From Planctomycetota bacterium (GTDB lineage Bacteria; Planctomycetota; Phycisphaerae; Sedimentisphaerales; Anaerohalosphaeraceae), in the NCBI GenBank assembly GCA_012519365.1, contig JAAYQH010000177.1:1-24004 (forward strand): a stretch of DNA of 24,004 bases, given 5' to 3'. Numbering within the stretch: position 1 is the first letter of the stretch; each line of letters starts with the position of its first letter. The notes below the pieces were generated by a model. That model was not told the DNA's origin, did not search any database, and saw nothing but the letters and a program-made list of their open reading frames with translations. Positions 15,601 through 22,310 of the stretch are shown here, piece by piece. A program made the translations under genes and the position numbers.

Positions 15601-16287
15601 TTAGCATTCTTGAGTTCTTATTTGCCCGCTCGCCTGCCTCCACGTTTCATTGCACAATTTTGCCAGTCGCTTTTTAGCCGCGTCCATATCAACCGGTCGG
15701 CCGGTTTCGAGAGATGCTGAGGTCATTTTAACGCCGTCCAAGCCGCAGGGGACGATGTGGTCAAAAATGGATAAATCGTTGTTCAGGTTGATTGCCATGC
15801 CGTGAAACGTGACCCATTTTTTGATTTGAACACCGATAGAGGCGATTTTTTTATCGCCGACCCACAGGCCGGGCAAGCCTTTTCGCTGTTGGCAGGCCAC
15901 CCCTGCCTCGGCCAGTAGGGCGATGCCGATACCTTCAAGCTCGCGGATGTACTCGGTAACGCCCCGTTTCAGGCTTTTAAGTTTGATAATCGGATAAAAG
16001 ACAAGCTGCCCCGGATTGTGGGCTGTCGTGCCGCCGCCGCGACCGACGACAAGGCATTCCACCCCGGCCGCGTCCAGGGCCGCATCGTCGCTTTTGAGTT
16101 TGTTTTCACTCTTTCGGGCCCCCAGCGTAATCACCGGCGGGTGCTCGACGATCAGCACCGTATTGTCGATCGCATCGACCTGCCGCTGCGCGCACAAAGC
16201 CATCTGCAGCGTCAGAGCGTCGCTGTACGGCATCAGCCCGCAATCTCGGATCACCAGCGCAACCTGTTGAGGGTTCATTTTCAACAT
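15601..16287 (-). CDS. lipB: lipoyl(octanoyl) transferase
   Basis: LipB moves octanoate from acyl carrier protein to lipoyl domains, the step before LipA. The 228-residue product has VEHPPVITLGAR (48-58), the RGG-x-TxH-x-PGQL block (83-95, with Asn where Gly is usual after His), the catalytic lysine in KKIASIG (Lys147) and the catalytic cysteine in PCGLDGVKMTS (Cys181). Two starts are possible. ATG 16278 has GGTGA 9 bases upstream, whereas the predicted transcript start coincides with ATG 16287, which would make a leaderless message. I give the longer form with moderate certainty of the start only. It is the first gene left of the strand switch. Confidence 0.95.
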   Translation of the reverse strand: MLKMNPQQVALVIRDCGLMPYSDALTLQMALCAQRQVDAIDNTVLIVEHPPVITLGARKSENKLKSDDAALDAAGVECLVVGRGGGTTAHNPGQLVFYPIIKLKSLKRGVTEYIRELEGIGIALLAEAGVACQQRKGLPGLWVGDKKIASIGVQIKKWVTFHGMAINLNNDLSIFDHIVPCGLDGVKMTSASLETGRPVDMDAAKKRLAKLCNETWRQASGQIRTQEC

Positions 16288-16293
16288 TCACCC

Positions 16294-16322
16294 ACTATAC
16301 ATCAGTACACCCCCGAAATCAA
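16294..16322 (-). promoter_or_regulatory. promoter of lipB-lipA
   Basis: On the minus strand TTGATT (16317-16322), a 17-bp spacer and TATAGT (16294-16299) form a plausible sigma70 promoter. The predicted start falls at about 16287, the first base of the longer lipB ORF. The -35 box merges into the AATCATACA repeat tract. Confidence 0.5.
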
Positions 16323-16365
16323 TCATACAATCATAAAATCGCACACAATCATACAGAATCAAACA
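16321..16365. repeat. cluster of AATCATACA-like nonamers in the divergent intergenic region
   Basis: AATCATACA occurs at 16321-16329 and 16347-16355, with near copies AATCATAAA at 16329-16337 and AATCAAACA at 16357-16365. The tract is almost free of G on the plus strand. It lies between lipB and the plus-strand genes. It may be a binding-site cluster or simply A/C-rich low-complexity DNA. Confidence 0.45.
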
Positions 16366-16377
16366 CAAACGAAAACA

Positions 16378-16405
16378 TTGATTTTCCTCTTCTTGGTGTT
16401 ATCAT
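16378..16405 (+). promoter_or_regulatory. possible promoter for the plus-strand 59-residue ORF and DUF697 gene
   Basis: TTGATT (16378-16383), a 16-bp spacer and TATCAT (16400-16405) match 4 and 5 of 6 consensus bases. A start near 16412 would leave a leader of about 67 bases before the ATG at 16479. Confidence 0.35.
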
Positions 16406-16478
16406 AGTCTCTATCTGTTTTAGGGCCGGGCGGCTGTACTGGAGCGCCTTGGCGAACGGTTGTATAAGGGTTCAGATA

Positions 16479-16658
16479 ATGACAACCAAAGACTACATTC
16501 GCACCATCAAATGTCATCACTGGCGGCGATTTGATGAAAAGGCCTGGCCTTGGAATCCTAATGAGCCTGCTGCGCGTAACGAGTACGCCTTGAACTTAAT
16601 TCGAGACTCAATCGCCTTTAATTCTGTGCATTGGTTGGAGGATGAGCAGTATGCTTAA
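16479..16658 (+). CDS. small hypothetical protein, coupled to the DUF697 gene
   Basis: A 59-residue ORF rich in aromatic and charged residues (CHHWRRFDEKAWPWNPNEPAARNEY, then LNLIRDSIAFNSVHWLEDEQYA). No membrane segment or signal is seen, so it is probably cytoplasmic. AAGGG lies 9 bases before the ATG at 16479; an in-frame ATG at 16449 is less likely. Its last eight bases overlap the start of the DUF697 gene, and that gene's strong GGAGG site lies inside it, which argues that this ORF is translated and coupled. I do not recognise the family. Confidence 0.5.
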   Translation: MTTKDYIRTIKCHHWRRFDEKAWPWNPNEPAARNEYALNLIRDSIAFNSVHWLEDEQYA

Positions 16659-17805
16659 ACACTGGTTTCGAATCATACGGACGGCGGTAACGGCGGTGGG
16701 GGTGCTGCTGGCGTTTTTTGCGTTTATTGAGGTGGTGCGGGCCTATCAGACGTTGCGGGCGATGCACCCGATTGTGGGGTACGCGTTTTTGGCGGCGATT
16801 GCGGCCGCGGGTTTGTGGCTGGGGTGGTATTTGTGGGTGAATCTGGCGGCGGTGCCGAAAGCATTAAAACCGCCCGTCATAGCCGCCCCGGCCGCGGCCA
16901 CCAGCCGACAACTCAAAAAGTATCTGCGCTACCTGCAGCGATTTCTTGAACGGCTCACGGTCAACACCGCGGTGTCCGATGAAAAGCATGCCTCCATCCA
17001 AATCGCCCTCGACCAGATTGAACGGACACTGGCCGAGCCGTCAAGCCCCGAGCAGATGCGAGCGGTCATAGAGGTTGTCGAGGAACGTGCGATTGTTCCT
17101 GCGCTGGCTGAGATTGACGCCCAGGCCTCCCGACAGGTGCGCGATTCGATGCGGGATATTATGATCGGCGTAACGCTTAGCCCGTACAAATCCGCCGATC
17201 TGTTCATCGTGATCTATCGTAATTTGGTGATGACGATTCGCATTATCCGCATTTATAACGCGCGTCCTGCGGCCTGCGAGCAGTGCCGCATTCTGCTGGA
17301 TATTCTCAATGTTATTGCGACGGTCAACTATATCAATATGGGTAAAAACTTGATTGAAGGGATCGGCTCGCGTGTGCCGGGCATCGGGCGGTTCATCGAT
17401 GATATTGTCCAGGGCATCGGCGCCGGCTTTATGACGACCATCGCCGGCCATGCCGCGATGCAGCGCTGCCGTGCGTTTAAGGGATGGAACGCCATCGAGG
17501 CCAAACAGCACTTGCTCAGCCACGTGGGCGACTTTTACAACGATGTCAAAGATATTTTCTTCAAAGATGTCTGGCAGGGCATCCGCCGACGGGCGGGGGT
17601 TCAAAATGACGAGGCCGGCGAAAAAATCGCCGACGCCCTCGACGAAACCGGCAACAGCCTGGCCAACTTCATTCGCGTGCCGATGCGAACTGTTGCCACC
17701 TCAGCCGATGCCGTTTATCTCACGGGGGTGCAGGGCATTTCCTTTATTGGGGATGTTCTCAAAAAGACCGGCTCTATTTTGACAAAACCGTTTCGAAAAA
17801 AATAG
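16651..17805 (+). CDS. DUF697/YcjF-like membrane protein
   Basis: A 384-residue protein with two N-terminal membrane helices (about residues 8-30 and 41-65), a charged helical linker (KKYLRYLQRFLERL, ALDQIERTLAEP) and a C-terminal domain resembling DUF697: SPYKSADLFIVIYRNLVMTIRIIRIYNARP (about 180-209), then LLDILNVIATVNY, GIGRFIDDIVQGIGAGFMTTIAGHAAMQRCRAF. YcjF-type proteins often go with a YcjX-type GTPase, which is not seen here. GGAGG lies 9 bases before the ATG at 16651; the ATG at 16642 sits directly on that site and is rejected. Codon choice in the first 70 codons is G/T-ending and then turns abruptly C/A-ending. The function is unknown. Confidence 0.8.
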   Translation: MLKHWFRIIRTAVTAVGVLLAFFAFIEVVRAYQTLRAMHPIVGYAFLAAIAAAGLWLGWYLWVNLAAVPKALKPPVIAAPAAATSRQLKKYLRYLQRFLERLTVNTAVSDEKHASIQIALDQIERTLAEPSSPEQMRAVIEVVEERAIVPALAEIDAQASRQVRDSMRDIMIGVTLSPYKSADLFIVIYRNLVMTIRIIRIYNARPAACEQCRILLDILNVIATVNYINMGKNLIEGIGSRVPGIGRFIDDIVQGIGAGFMTTIAGHAAMQRCRAFKGWNAIEAKQHLLSHVGDFYNDVKDIFFKDVWQGIRRRAGVQNDEAGEKIADALDETGNSLANFIRVPMRTVATSADAVYLTGVQGISFIGDVLKKTGSILTKPFRKK

Positions 17806-17866
17806 AGACAGTAAAATTTCCAGCTTTTTTGGAGCTTTTTTCATTTTATGTTCAACAAAGGACAAT

Positions 17867-18103
17867 ATGGAGTACACAACCGAACGCAATCTGGGGCCGC
17901 AGCCGATCGCTGCACTCATGGGACGGCACGGCCTTAGGCCGCATGATATCGTGGCCGCCTCGAGCGAGCAGATCACCCATAAAATGGTCTCACGGGCCTG
18001 CAAAGGGCGTAAGCTGACCCGCAATGTGCAATTCAAGATACTTCGTGCCTTCAATACTGCAACCCAGCAAGAGTATGCACTAAAAGACTTGTTTACGTAT
18101 TGA
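17867..18103 (+). CDS. small helix-turn-helix-like protein
   Basis: A 78-residue protein with AAAGGACAAT directly before its ATG, the Shine-Dalgarno form seen at other genes here. The pattern GLRPHDIVAASSEQITHKMVSRACKGRKLTRNVQFKILRAFNTAT (about residues 22-66) alternates amphipathic helices in the way of an XRE-like fold: a recognition-helix-like ITHKMVSRACKGRKL and then a packing helix. No other domain fits in the length. It stands 61 bases after the DUF697 gene and 177 bases before lptB. A DNA-binding regulator role is inferred from the pattern only. Confidence 0.7.
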   Translation: MEYTTERNLGPQPIAALMGRHGLRPHDIVAASSEQITHKMVSRACKGRKLTRNVQFKILRAFNTATQQEYALKDLFTY

Positions 18104-18129
18104 GACTGAACTCAGAGAGCAGGCGGCAT

Positions 18130-18152
18130 CGGCCGCGAATCGCGTTAGGCCG
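18130..18152 (+). terminator. G/C-rich hairpin after the HTH-like gene, no U-tract
   Basis: CGGCC (18130-18134) pairs with GGCCG (18148-18152) and encloses GCGA-A-TCGC. It is 27 bases past the stop codon. There is no T-run, so it may be a factor-dependent terminator, an RNA stability element or chance. Confidence 0.3.
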
Positions 18153-18202
18153 GTTTACCGTGTTGGGAATCTGTGTGTCTGTCTATCGGTGAAAAAACGT
18201 GT

Positions 18203-18231
18203 TTGGCAACCGGCGTTTGGCCGGGTATAAT
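18203..18231 (+). promoter_or_regulatory. strong sigma70-type promoter of lptB
   Basis: TTGGCA (18203-18208), a 17-bp spacer and a perfect TATAAT (18226-18231). The spacer holds a hairpin-like inverted repeat, CCGGC-GTTTG-GCCGG (18210-18224), that could be an operator. The predicted start near 18238 gives a leader of about 43 bases. Confidence 0.75.
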
Positions 18232-18280
18232 GCTCGCACATTGAACGAATTACAGCGATATTAAATCGTGGAGTTGGATT

Positions 18281-19027
18281 TTGGTAGCAATGACATTGCT
18301 TGAAACCCAGGGGCTGGTCAAGAAGTATTCCGGCCGAACCGTGGTCAACGATGTGCGAATCACCGTCGAACAGCGCAGCATCGTCGGGCTGTTGGGACGC
18401 AATGGCGCGGGCAAAACCACCACCTTTCGGATGGTCATTGGTATGATTGTGCCGGACGGCGGCACTGTTTTTTTCGACGGGCAAGACGTAACCAAGCTGC
18501 CGATGTACAAGCGTGCCCGGCTGGGGATGGGGTATCTGTCCCAAGAGCCGAGCGTGTTTCAGCGGCTCAGCGCGCGGGATAACCTCATTGCCATTCTTGA
18601 AACAATGGCCTTGAGCCGCGCTGAGCGCAACCGCCGGGCCGACGAGCTGATCGAGCGGTTCGGACTGACGGAGGTGGCCAAGAGTCAGGCCCGATTCTTA
18701 TCCGGCGGCGAGCGTCGAAAACTCGAAATAGCCCGCGCGATGGTGACCAATCCGTCGCTGATTCTGCTTGATGAGCCGTTCAGCGGCGTCGATCCGATTG
18801 CCGTTGAGGAATTGCAGGGCGAAATTCGCCGGCTGGTCGCTTCGGGCGTAAGCATCCTGATTACCGACCATAATGTCGAGCGCACGCTGGAGGTATCCGA
18901 TAAGGCCTATATTATTGACCATGGCAAGGTCATTGCCGAGGGTCCACCGCGTGACATCATTCAAAACGAGCTGGTTAAACGTAGCTATCTGGGTAGCACC
19001 TTCAAGGGCGACGAATTCGACGAATAG
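18281..19027 (+). CDS. lptB: lipopolysaccharide export ABC ATPase
   Basis: LptB powers extraction of lipopolysaccharide from the inner membrane with LptFG and LptC. The 248-residue product has Walker A GRNGAGKTT (39-47), Q-loop YLSQEPSVF (85-93), signature LSGGERRK (140-147) and Walker B LILLDEPFSGVDPIAVEE (160-177); this last stretch is typical of LptB rather than other ABC ATPases. The H-loop is ITDHN. I use the TTG at 18281, which has GTGGAG 7 bases upstream; the ATG at 18290 removes only three residues and has no clear site. lptA, lptC and rpoN do not accompany it here. Confidence 0.92.
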   Translation: MVAMTLLETQGLVKKYSGRTVVNDVRITVEQRSIVGLLGRNGAGKTTTFRMVIGMIVPDGGTVFFDGQDVTKLPMYKRARLGMGYLSQEPSVFQRLSARDNLIAILETMALSRAERNRRADELIERFGLTEVAKSQARFLSGGERRKLEIARAMVTNPSLILLDEPFSGVDPIAVEELQGEIRRLVASGVSILITDHNVERTLEVSDKAYIIDHGKVIAEGPPRDIIQNELVKRSYLGSTFKGDEFDE

Positions 19028-19055
19028 ACGGCATTTCTTTTTGTAAGTCCAAAAT

Positions 19056-19084
19056 TTGGCAGTTTAGGTCGAATACATTTTATT
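19056..19084 (+). promoter_or_regulatory. possible promoter of def-fmt-rsmB
   Basis: TTGGCA (19056-19061), a 17-bp spacer and TTTATT (19079-19084, 4 of 6). It lies in the 106-bp gap after lptB and would give a leader of about 43 bases. Confidence 0.35.
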
Positions 19085-19133
19085 TTCGGCTGAGTCGGTT
19101 TGAAGTTTCAGAAACAGTAAAAGGTTGTCCACA

Positions 19134-19661
19134 ATGACAGACTACTCCAAATGCAGTTTGACGCGGTTTCCGGCGCCGGTGCTCAGTCAGCGGGCCGAGC
19201 CGGTCGGCGAAATTACCGACGACATTCGCTGCTTGGCGGATCAGATGATTGATCTGATGGTTGAAACAGAAGGCGTGGGATTTGCCGCCCCTCAGGCAGG
19301 GGTAAACCTAAGGATGTTTGTGGTCTCGCTGGATGGCACTCGCGAAAACGCCAGGGTCTATATCAACCCGGAAATGGAAGTCTTTGGCCCGCAGATCGCC
19401 CACGAAGAAGGCTGTTTGTCGCTGCCGGGCATTTATACTCCGATTTCCAGATATGCCAAATGCAAAGTTTCCGCTACGGATCTGGCGGGCAACCGCTTTA
19501 CCGAAGAGGCCGAAGGACTGCTGGCGCGGGCGCTTCAGCATGAATATGACCATCTGGAAGGGGTGATGATTAAAGATCGGATGAGCCGTCCGGCCAAAAT
19601 TCGGGCCCGACGTCAGCTCAAGCAGTTGATTGATGAATTTAATGCCGGGTCCGCCTCGTGA
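19134..19661 (+). CDS. def: peptide deformylase
   Basis: Removes the formyl group from the first methionine of new proteins. The 175-residue enzyme has all three family motifs: GVGFAAPQAG (47-56), EEGCLSLPG (91-99, metal ligand Cys94) and QHEYDHLEG (135-143, metal ligands His136 and His140, catalytic Glu137). The ATG at 19134 is chosen because AAAGG lies 9 bases upstream; a TTG at 19125 overlaps that site. fmt begins 10 bases after the stop, so the enzymes that add and remove the formyl group are co-transcribed, a common bacterial arrangement. Confidence 0.96.
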   Translation: MTDYSKCSLTRFPAPVLSQRAEPVGEITDDIRCLADQMIDLMVETEGVGFAAPQAGVNLRMFVVSLDGTRENARVYINPEMEVFGPQIAHEEGCLSLPGIYTPISRYAKCKVSATDLAGNRFTEEAEGLLARALQHEYDHLEGVMIKDRMSRPAKIRARRQLKQLIDEFNAGSAS

Positions 19662-19671
19662 GGGTGTGCGA

Positions 19672-20646
19672 ATGAAAATTGTCTTTTTGGGTTCCGCCGC
19701 GTTTGGTATTCCGGCATTGCAGGCCATTTCCCAGAGTCATCATACCTTAGCGGGGGTCTTTACCCAGCCGGCGCGTCTGGCCGGACGTCATCGAGTTCCC
19801 AAACCGACCGATGTCGCTCAGTGGTGTGCGGTTCGGCATCTCCCCTGCATCGAAGCTGCAGATATCAATGATCCCCAAATGCAGCAGCGGGTGGCCGCGT
19901 GCGGCGGCGATTTGCTGGTAGTGATCGCGTTCGGCCAGAAAATATCCCCGGAAATCATCAATCTGCATCGTTTTGGCGCGATCAATGTTCATGCGTCTCT
20001 GCTGCCAAAGTATCGAGGCGCCGCTCCCATTCAATGGGCCCTGATGAACGGCGAAACCACCACAGGCGTCAGTATCATTACCTTGGCGCAGCGTATGGAT
20101 GCCGGTCGGATTCTGGCCCAGCAGCGTGTCTCCGTTTTGCCGGATGACACGTTTGAAACACTTCACGACAAGCTGGCCGCTTTGTCGGTGCCGTTGCTGA
20201 TGGACACGATTGAGGCTATCGAAACGGGTCGGGCGGTGTACCTCGAACAAGATGAGAGCCAGGCTACGCAGGCACCACGGCTGAAGAAAAAACACGGCTA
20301 TATCGACTGGAGCCGTTCGGCGCAGGAAATTGTCAACCAAATTCGCGCGTTGTCCCCCTGGCCGGGCGCCCAGAGTGTGTATGTGTCCTCCAGAACCGGC
20401 CGTTCATGGCGCGTTACGATAGGCAAAGCAGAGGCGTTGGAGCAAGCCAACACGCCGGCCGATATTCCCGGCTGTCTGGATGAACATCTCAATGTGATTT
20501 GCGGCAAGGACCGCCTGCGAATTCTTGAAATCAAGCCGGCCGGCTCCGATTCCATGTCTTTTGAGGCGTTTGCCCGCGGCCGCAACACCCAGCCGGGCGA
20601 TTTGTTCCTGCCGATTGAGCGTGTGCTTCAGGGGCTGGGGCTGTGA
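19672..20646 (+). CDS. fmt: methionyl-tRNA formyltransferase
   Basis: Transfers a formyl group from 10-formyl-tetrahydrofolate to initiator Met-tRNA. The 324-residue product starts MKIVFLGSAAFGIPAL and carries the catalytic block INVHASLLPKYRGAAPIQWAL (104-124; Asn105, His107) and the later Asp143 in RMDAGRIL. The C-terminal OB-like tRNA-binding domain begins near residue 207. GAGGGTG precedes the ATG at 19672, starting just after the def stop; an upstream in-frame ATG at 19630 lies within def and is rejected. Its stop overlaps the GTG start of rsmB by four bases. Confidence 0.96.
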   Translation: MKIVFLGSAAFGIPALQAISQSHHTLAGVFTQPARLAGRHRVPKPTDVAQWCAVRHLPCIEAADINDPQMQQRVAACGGDLLVVIAFGQKISPEIINLHRFGAINVHASLLPKYRGAAPIQWALMNGETTTGVSIITLAQRMDAGRILAQQRVSVLPDDTFETLHDKLAALSVPLLMDTIEAIETGRAVYLEQDESQATQAPRLKKKHGYIDWSRSAQEIVNQIRALSPWPGAQSVYVSSRTGRSWRVTIGKAEALEQANTPADIPGCLDEHLNVICGKDRLRILEIKPAGSDSMSFEAFARGRNTQPGDLFLPIERVLQGLGL

Positions 20647-22034
20647 GTGCTTTACCGCGTCTGTCCGCGCGGGCGGTGGCGCTGGAGGTGTTGGGGCGGT
20701 ATGATGCCCGACACGGCGACGCAGGCGAGTTGCTGCATTCGGCGTTGGAAAAGACCGACCGGACAGGGCAGGCAACCGATCTGGTCTATGGGGTCATTCG
20801 CAATATGCTGCTGTTGGACTGGTTGTTAGCTCAGATCGCCCAGGTTAACCGGCATAAGGTCAAACCGGCTGTCTGGAATATTCTGCGTTTGGGCGTGTAT
20901 GAATTGATTTTTGCACCGAAGACCGCTGAATATGCGATTCTCAATGAGGCGGTCAACTTAGCCCGTCGCAGGGGTTCTCGCAAAACCGCCGGCTTCGTGA
21001 ACGCGGTGTTGCGGCAGCTTCAACGACAGATCGCCGATCGTAATGTGAGGATGGAAGACCAGCGATATGACGACCGCTCTGTGATTCTCCGTGCGGATGG
21101 GTCGGGCTGTGCGTTCCGATCGCCGTTGCTGCCGTCCCCGCAGCGTTGTCCGGATGAGTATCTGCATCTTGTCTGGTCGCTTCCGCGGTGGCTGGTGCAG
21201 CAGTGGGTACAGACTTGGGGCCTCGATGTCGCGGCCCGAATTTGTCGAGCCTGCAATCGCCATCCCTCGGTGATTGCCTGGCCGAATACCCAGCGAATCG
21301 AGGCCGAAGAACTTGCAGAACGGCTTGCCGCCGAAGGGGTTGCCTGTCGTTTTTGGCCTGAGCTCAGGGCGGTTCAATTGCATTGCAGCGGCCCTTTGAA
21401 TGCCTTGAATGCGTTCGGTGAGGGGCTTTTTTACGTGCAGGATCCTGCCGCACAGGCTGCGGCTGTGTTTCTTGACCCAAAATCCGGCGATACAGTGGTC
21501 GATATGTGTGCCGCACCGGGGGGAAAGTCCATTGCCTGCGCCCTGAAAATGAAAGATACCGGCCGCATCTTGGCCTCCGATATCAGTCCTGCACGACTGG
21601 AGCAGGTCAACGAAAATGTCCGTCGTCTTGGTTTGTCGTGCATTCGCTGTGTTTCCAAAGAGGATTTAGAGAAGGCGGTCCGGTCGCTAAAGCGGATCGA
21701 TACATTAATTCTTGATGTCCCCTGTTCGAACACAGGGGTTTTGGCACGCCGTCCCGAAGCCCGCCATCGATTGGCCAAAGGTCTGCCTTTGGCCCTCGTA
21801 ACCCGACAGCAGGAGTTGCTCGCGTACGCGAAGTCCCTCTTAAGGCCCGGCTCGGCGCTGCTGTACTCTACTTGCTCTATCCTGCCGCAGGAAAATACCT
21901 TGCAGATTCAGGACATGCTCAAAAGGCACCCCGATTGGGTACTCCTCAAAGAAAAAATCGTACTTCCCAGTACAGAAAACGCGGAAAATTGCGACCACGA
22001 CGGCGGATATACAGCCCTGTTGCAAATCCGTTAG
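20643..22034 (+). CDS. rsmB: 16S rRNA (cytosine-967 C5)-methyltransferase
   Basis: Methylates C967 of 16S rRNA. The 463-residue protein has a NusB-like N-terminal RNA-binding domain (about 1-130, including ILRLGVYELIF and ILNEAVNLARRRG) and a SAM-dependent methyltransferase domain with motif I VVDMCAAPGGKS (near 286), motif IV LDVPCSNTGVLARRPE (near 356) and motif VI YSTCSILPQEN (near 407); both catalytic cysteines are present. The GTG start overlaps the fmt stop (GTGA), and this def-fmt-rsmB order is common in bacteria. A poorly conserved insert of about 30 residues after the NusB-like part (near 135-165) is rich in Asp and Arg. Confidence 0.94.
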   Translation: MSALPRLSARAVALEVLGRYDARHGDAGELLHSALEKTDRTGQATDLVYGVIRNMLLLDWLLAQIAQVNRHKVKPAVWNILRLGVYELIFAPKTAEYAILNEAVNLARRRGSRKTAGFVNAVLRQLQRQIADRNVRMEDQRYDDRSVILRADGSGCAFRSPLLPSPQRCPDEYLHLVWSLPRWLVQQWVQTWGLDVAARICRACNRHPSVIAWPNTQRIEAEELAERLAAEGVACRFWPELRAVQLHCSGPLNALNAFGEGLFYVQDPAAQAAAVFLDPKSGDTVVDMCAAPGGKSIACALKMKDTGRILASDISPARLEQVNENVRRLGLSCIRCVSKEDLEKAVRSLKRIDTLILDVPCSNTGVLARRPEARHRLAKGLPLALVTRQQELLAYAKSLLRPGSALLYSTCSILPQENTLQIQDMLKRHPDWVLLKEKIVLPSTENAENCDHDGGYTALLQIR

Positions 22035-22310
22035 ACCGATAATTTGGGGGAGGACCGAGGGTTTTTTGCAACCGCTGTCCACAGGTTATCCACAAAAGCC
22101 GATTGCGGTGTGAATAGGCTGTGAAAAACAAATTTTTTTTTGGCGTAAGTTGCATTCCTGCTTGCACCTTACCGGTGTGGATAAGAATTCTCAAAAATGG
22201 CGGTTGAATCCACATTCGGTTCACTGCTATCATCGCATTATTCAGAACAGACAAAATTGAAATTCAGTGCATTAGCAGTTGTGAGATATCCGGAAGGATG
22301 GAAGAAACAA
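22035..22310. other. candidate replication origin (oriC) upstream of dnaA
   Basis: The 276-bp gap between rsmB and dnaA holds two perfect DnaA boxes in opposite orientation: TTATCCACA at 22086-22094 and TGTGGATAA at 22176-22184. CTGTCCACA (22075-22083) sits three bases before the first, and weaker TGTGAATAG (22109-22117) and TGTGAAAAA (22120-22128) lie between. An A/T tract with nine consecutive Ts (GAAAAACAAATTTTTTTTT, 22123-22141) could be the unwinding element. The same boxes may also autoregulate dnaA. Whether this is the functional origin cannot be shown here. Confidence 0.6.
22204..22233 (+). promoter_or_regulatory. possible dnaA promoter
   Basis: TTGAAT (22204-22209), an 18-bp spacer and TATCAT (22228-22233). 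It lies 19 bp downstream of the second perfect DnaA box, a position suited to autoregulation, and gives a leader of about 70 bases to the ATG at 22311. Confidence 0.4.

Noticed and set aside
16321..16365. CRISPR-like repeats from the AATCATACA copies
   Set aside because: Units are nine bases with irregular spacing and no spacers of even length or cas genes.
17815..17850. Terminator from the AGCTTTTTTGGAGCTTTTTT stretch after the DUF697 gene
   Set aside because: The possible AGCT/AGCT stem is only four pairs with an eight-base loop; too weak to annotate despite the T-runs.
19125..19133. TTGTCCACA, a one-mismatch DnaA box
   Set aside because: It is single, overlaps the def ribosome-binding region and is far from the box cluster; chance is the simplest explanation.
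22197..22310. Longer dnaA start giving 38 extra N-terminal residues
   Set aside because: The extra residues do not resemble DnaA domain I, and the likely promoter and leader lie in that stretch; ATG 22311 begins the conserved region.
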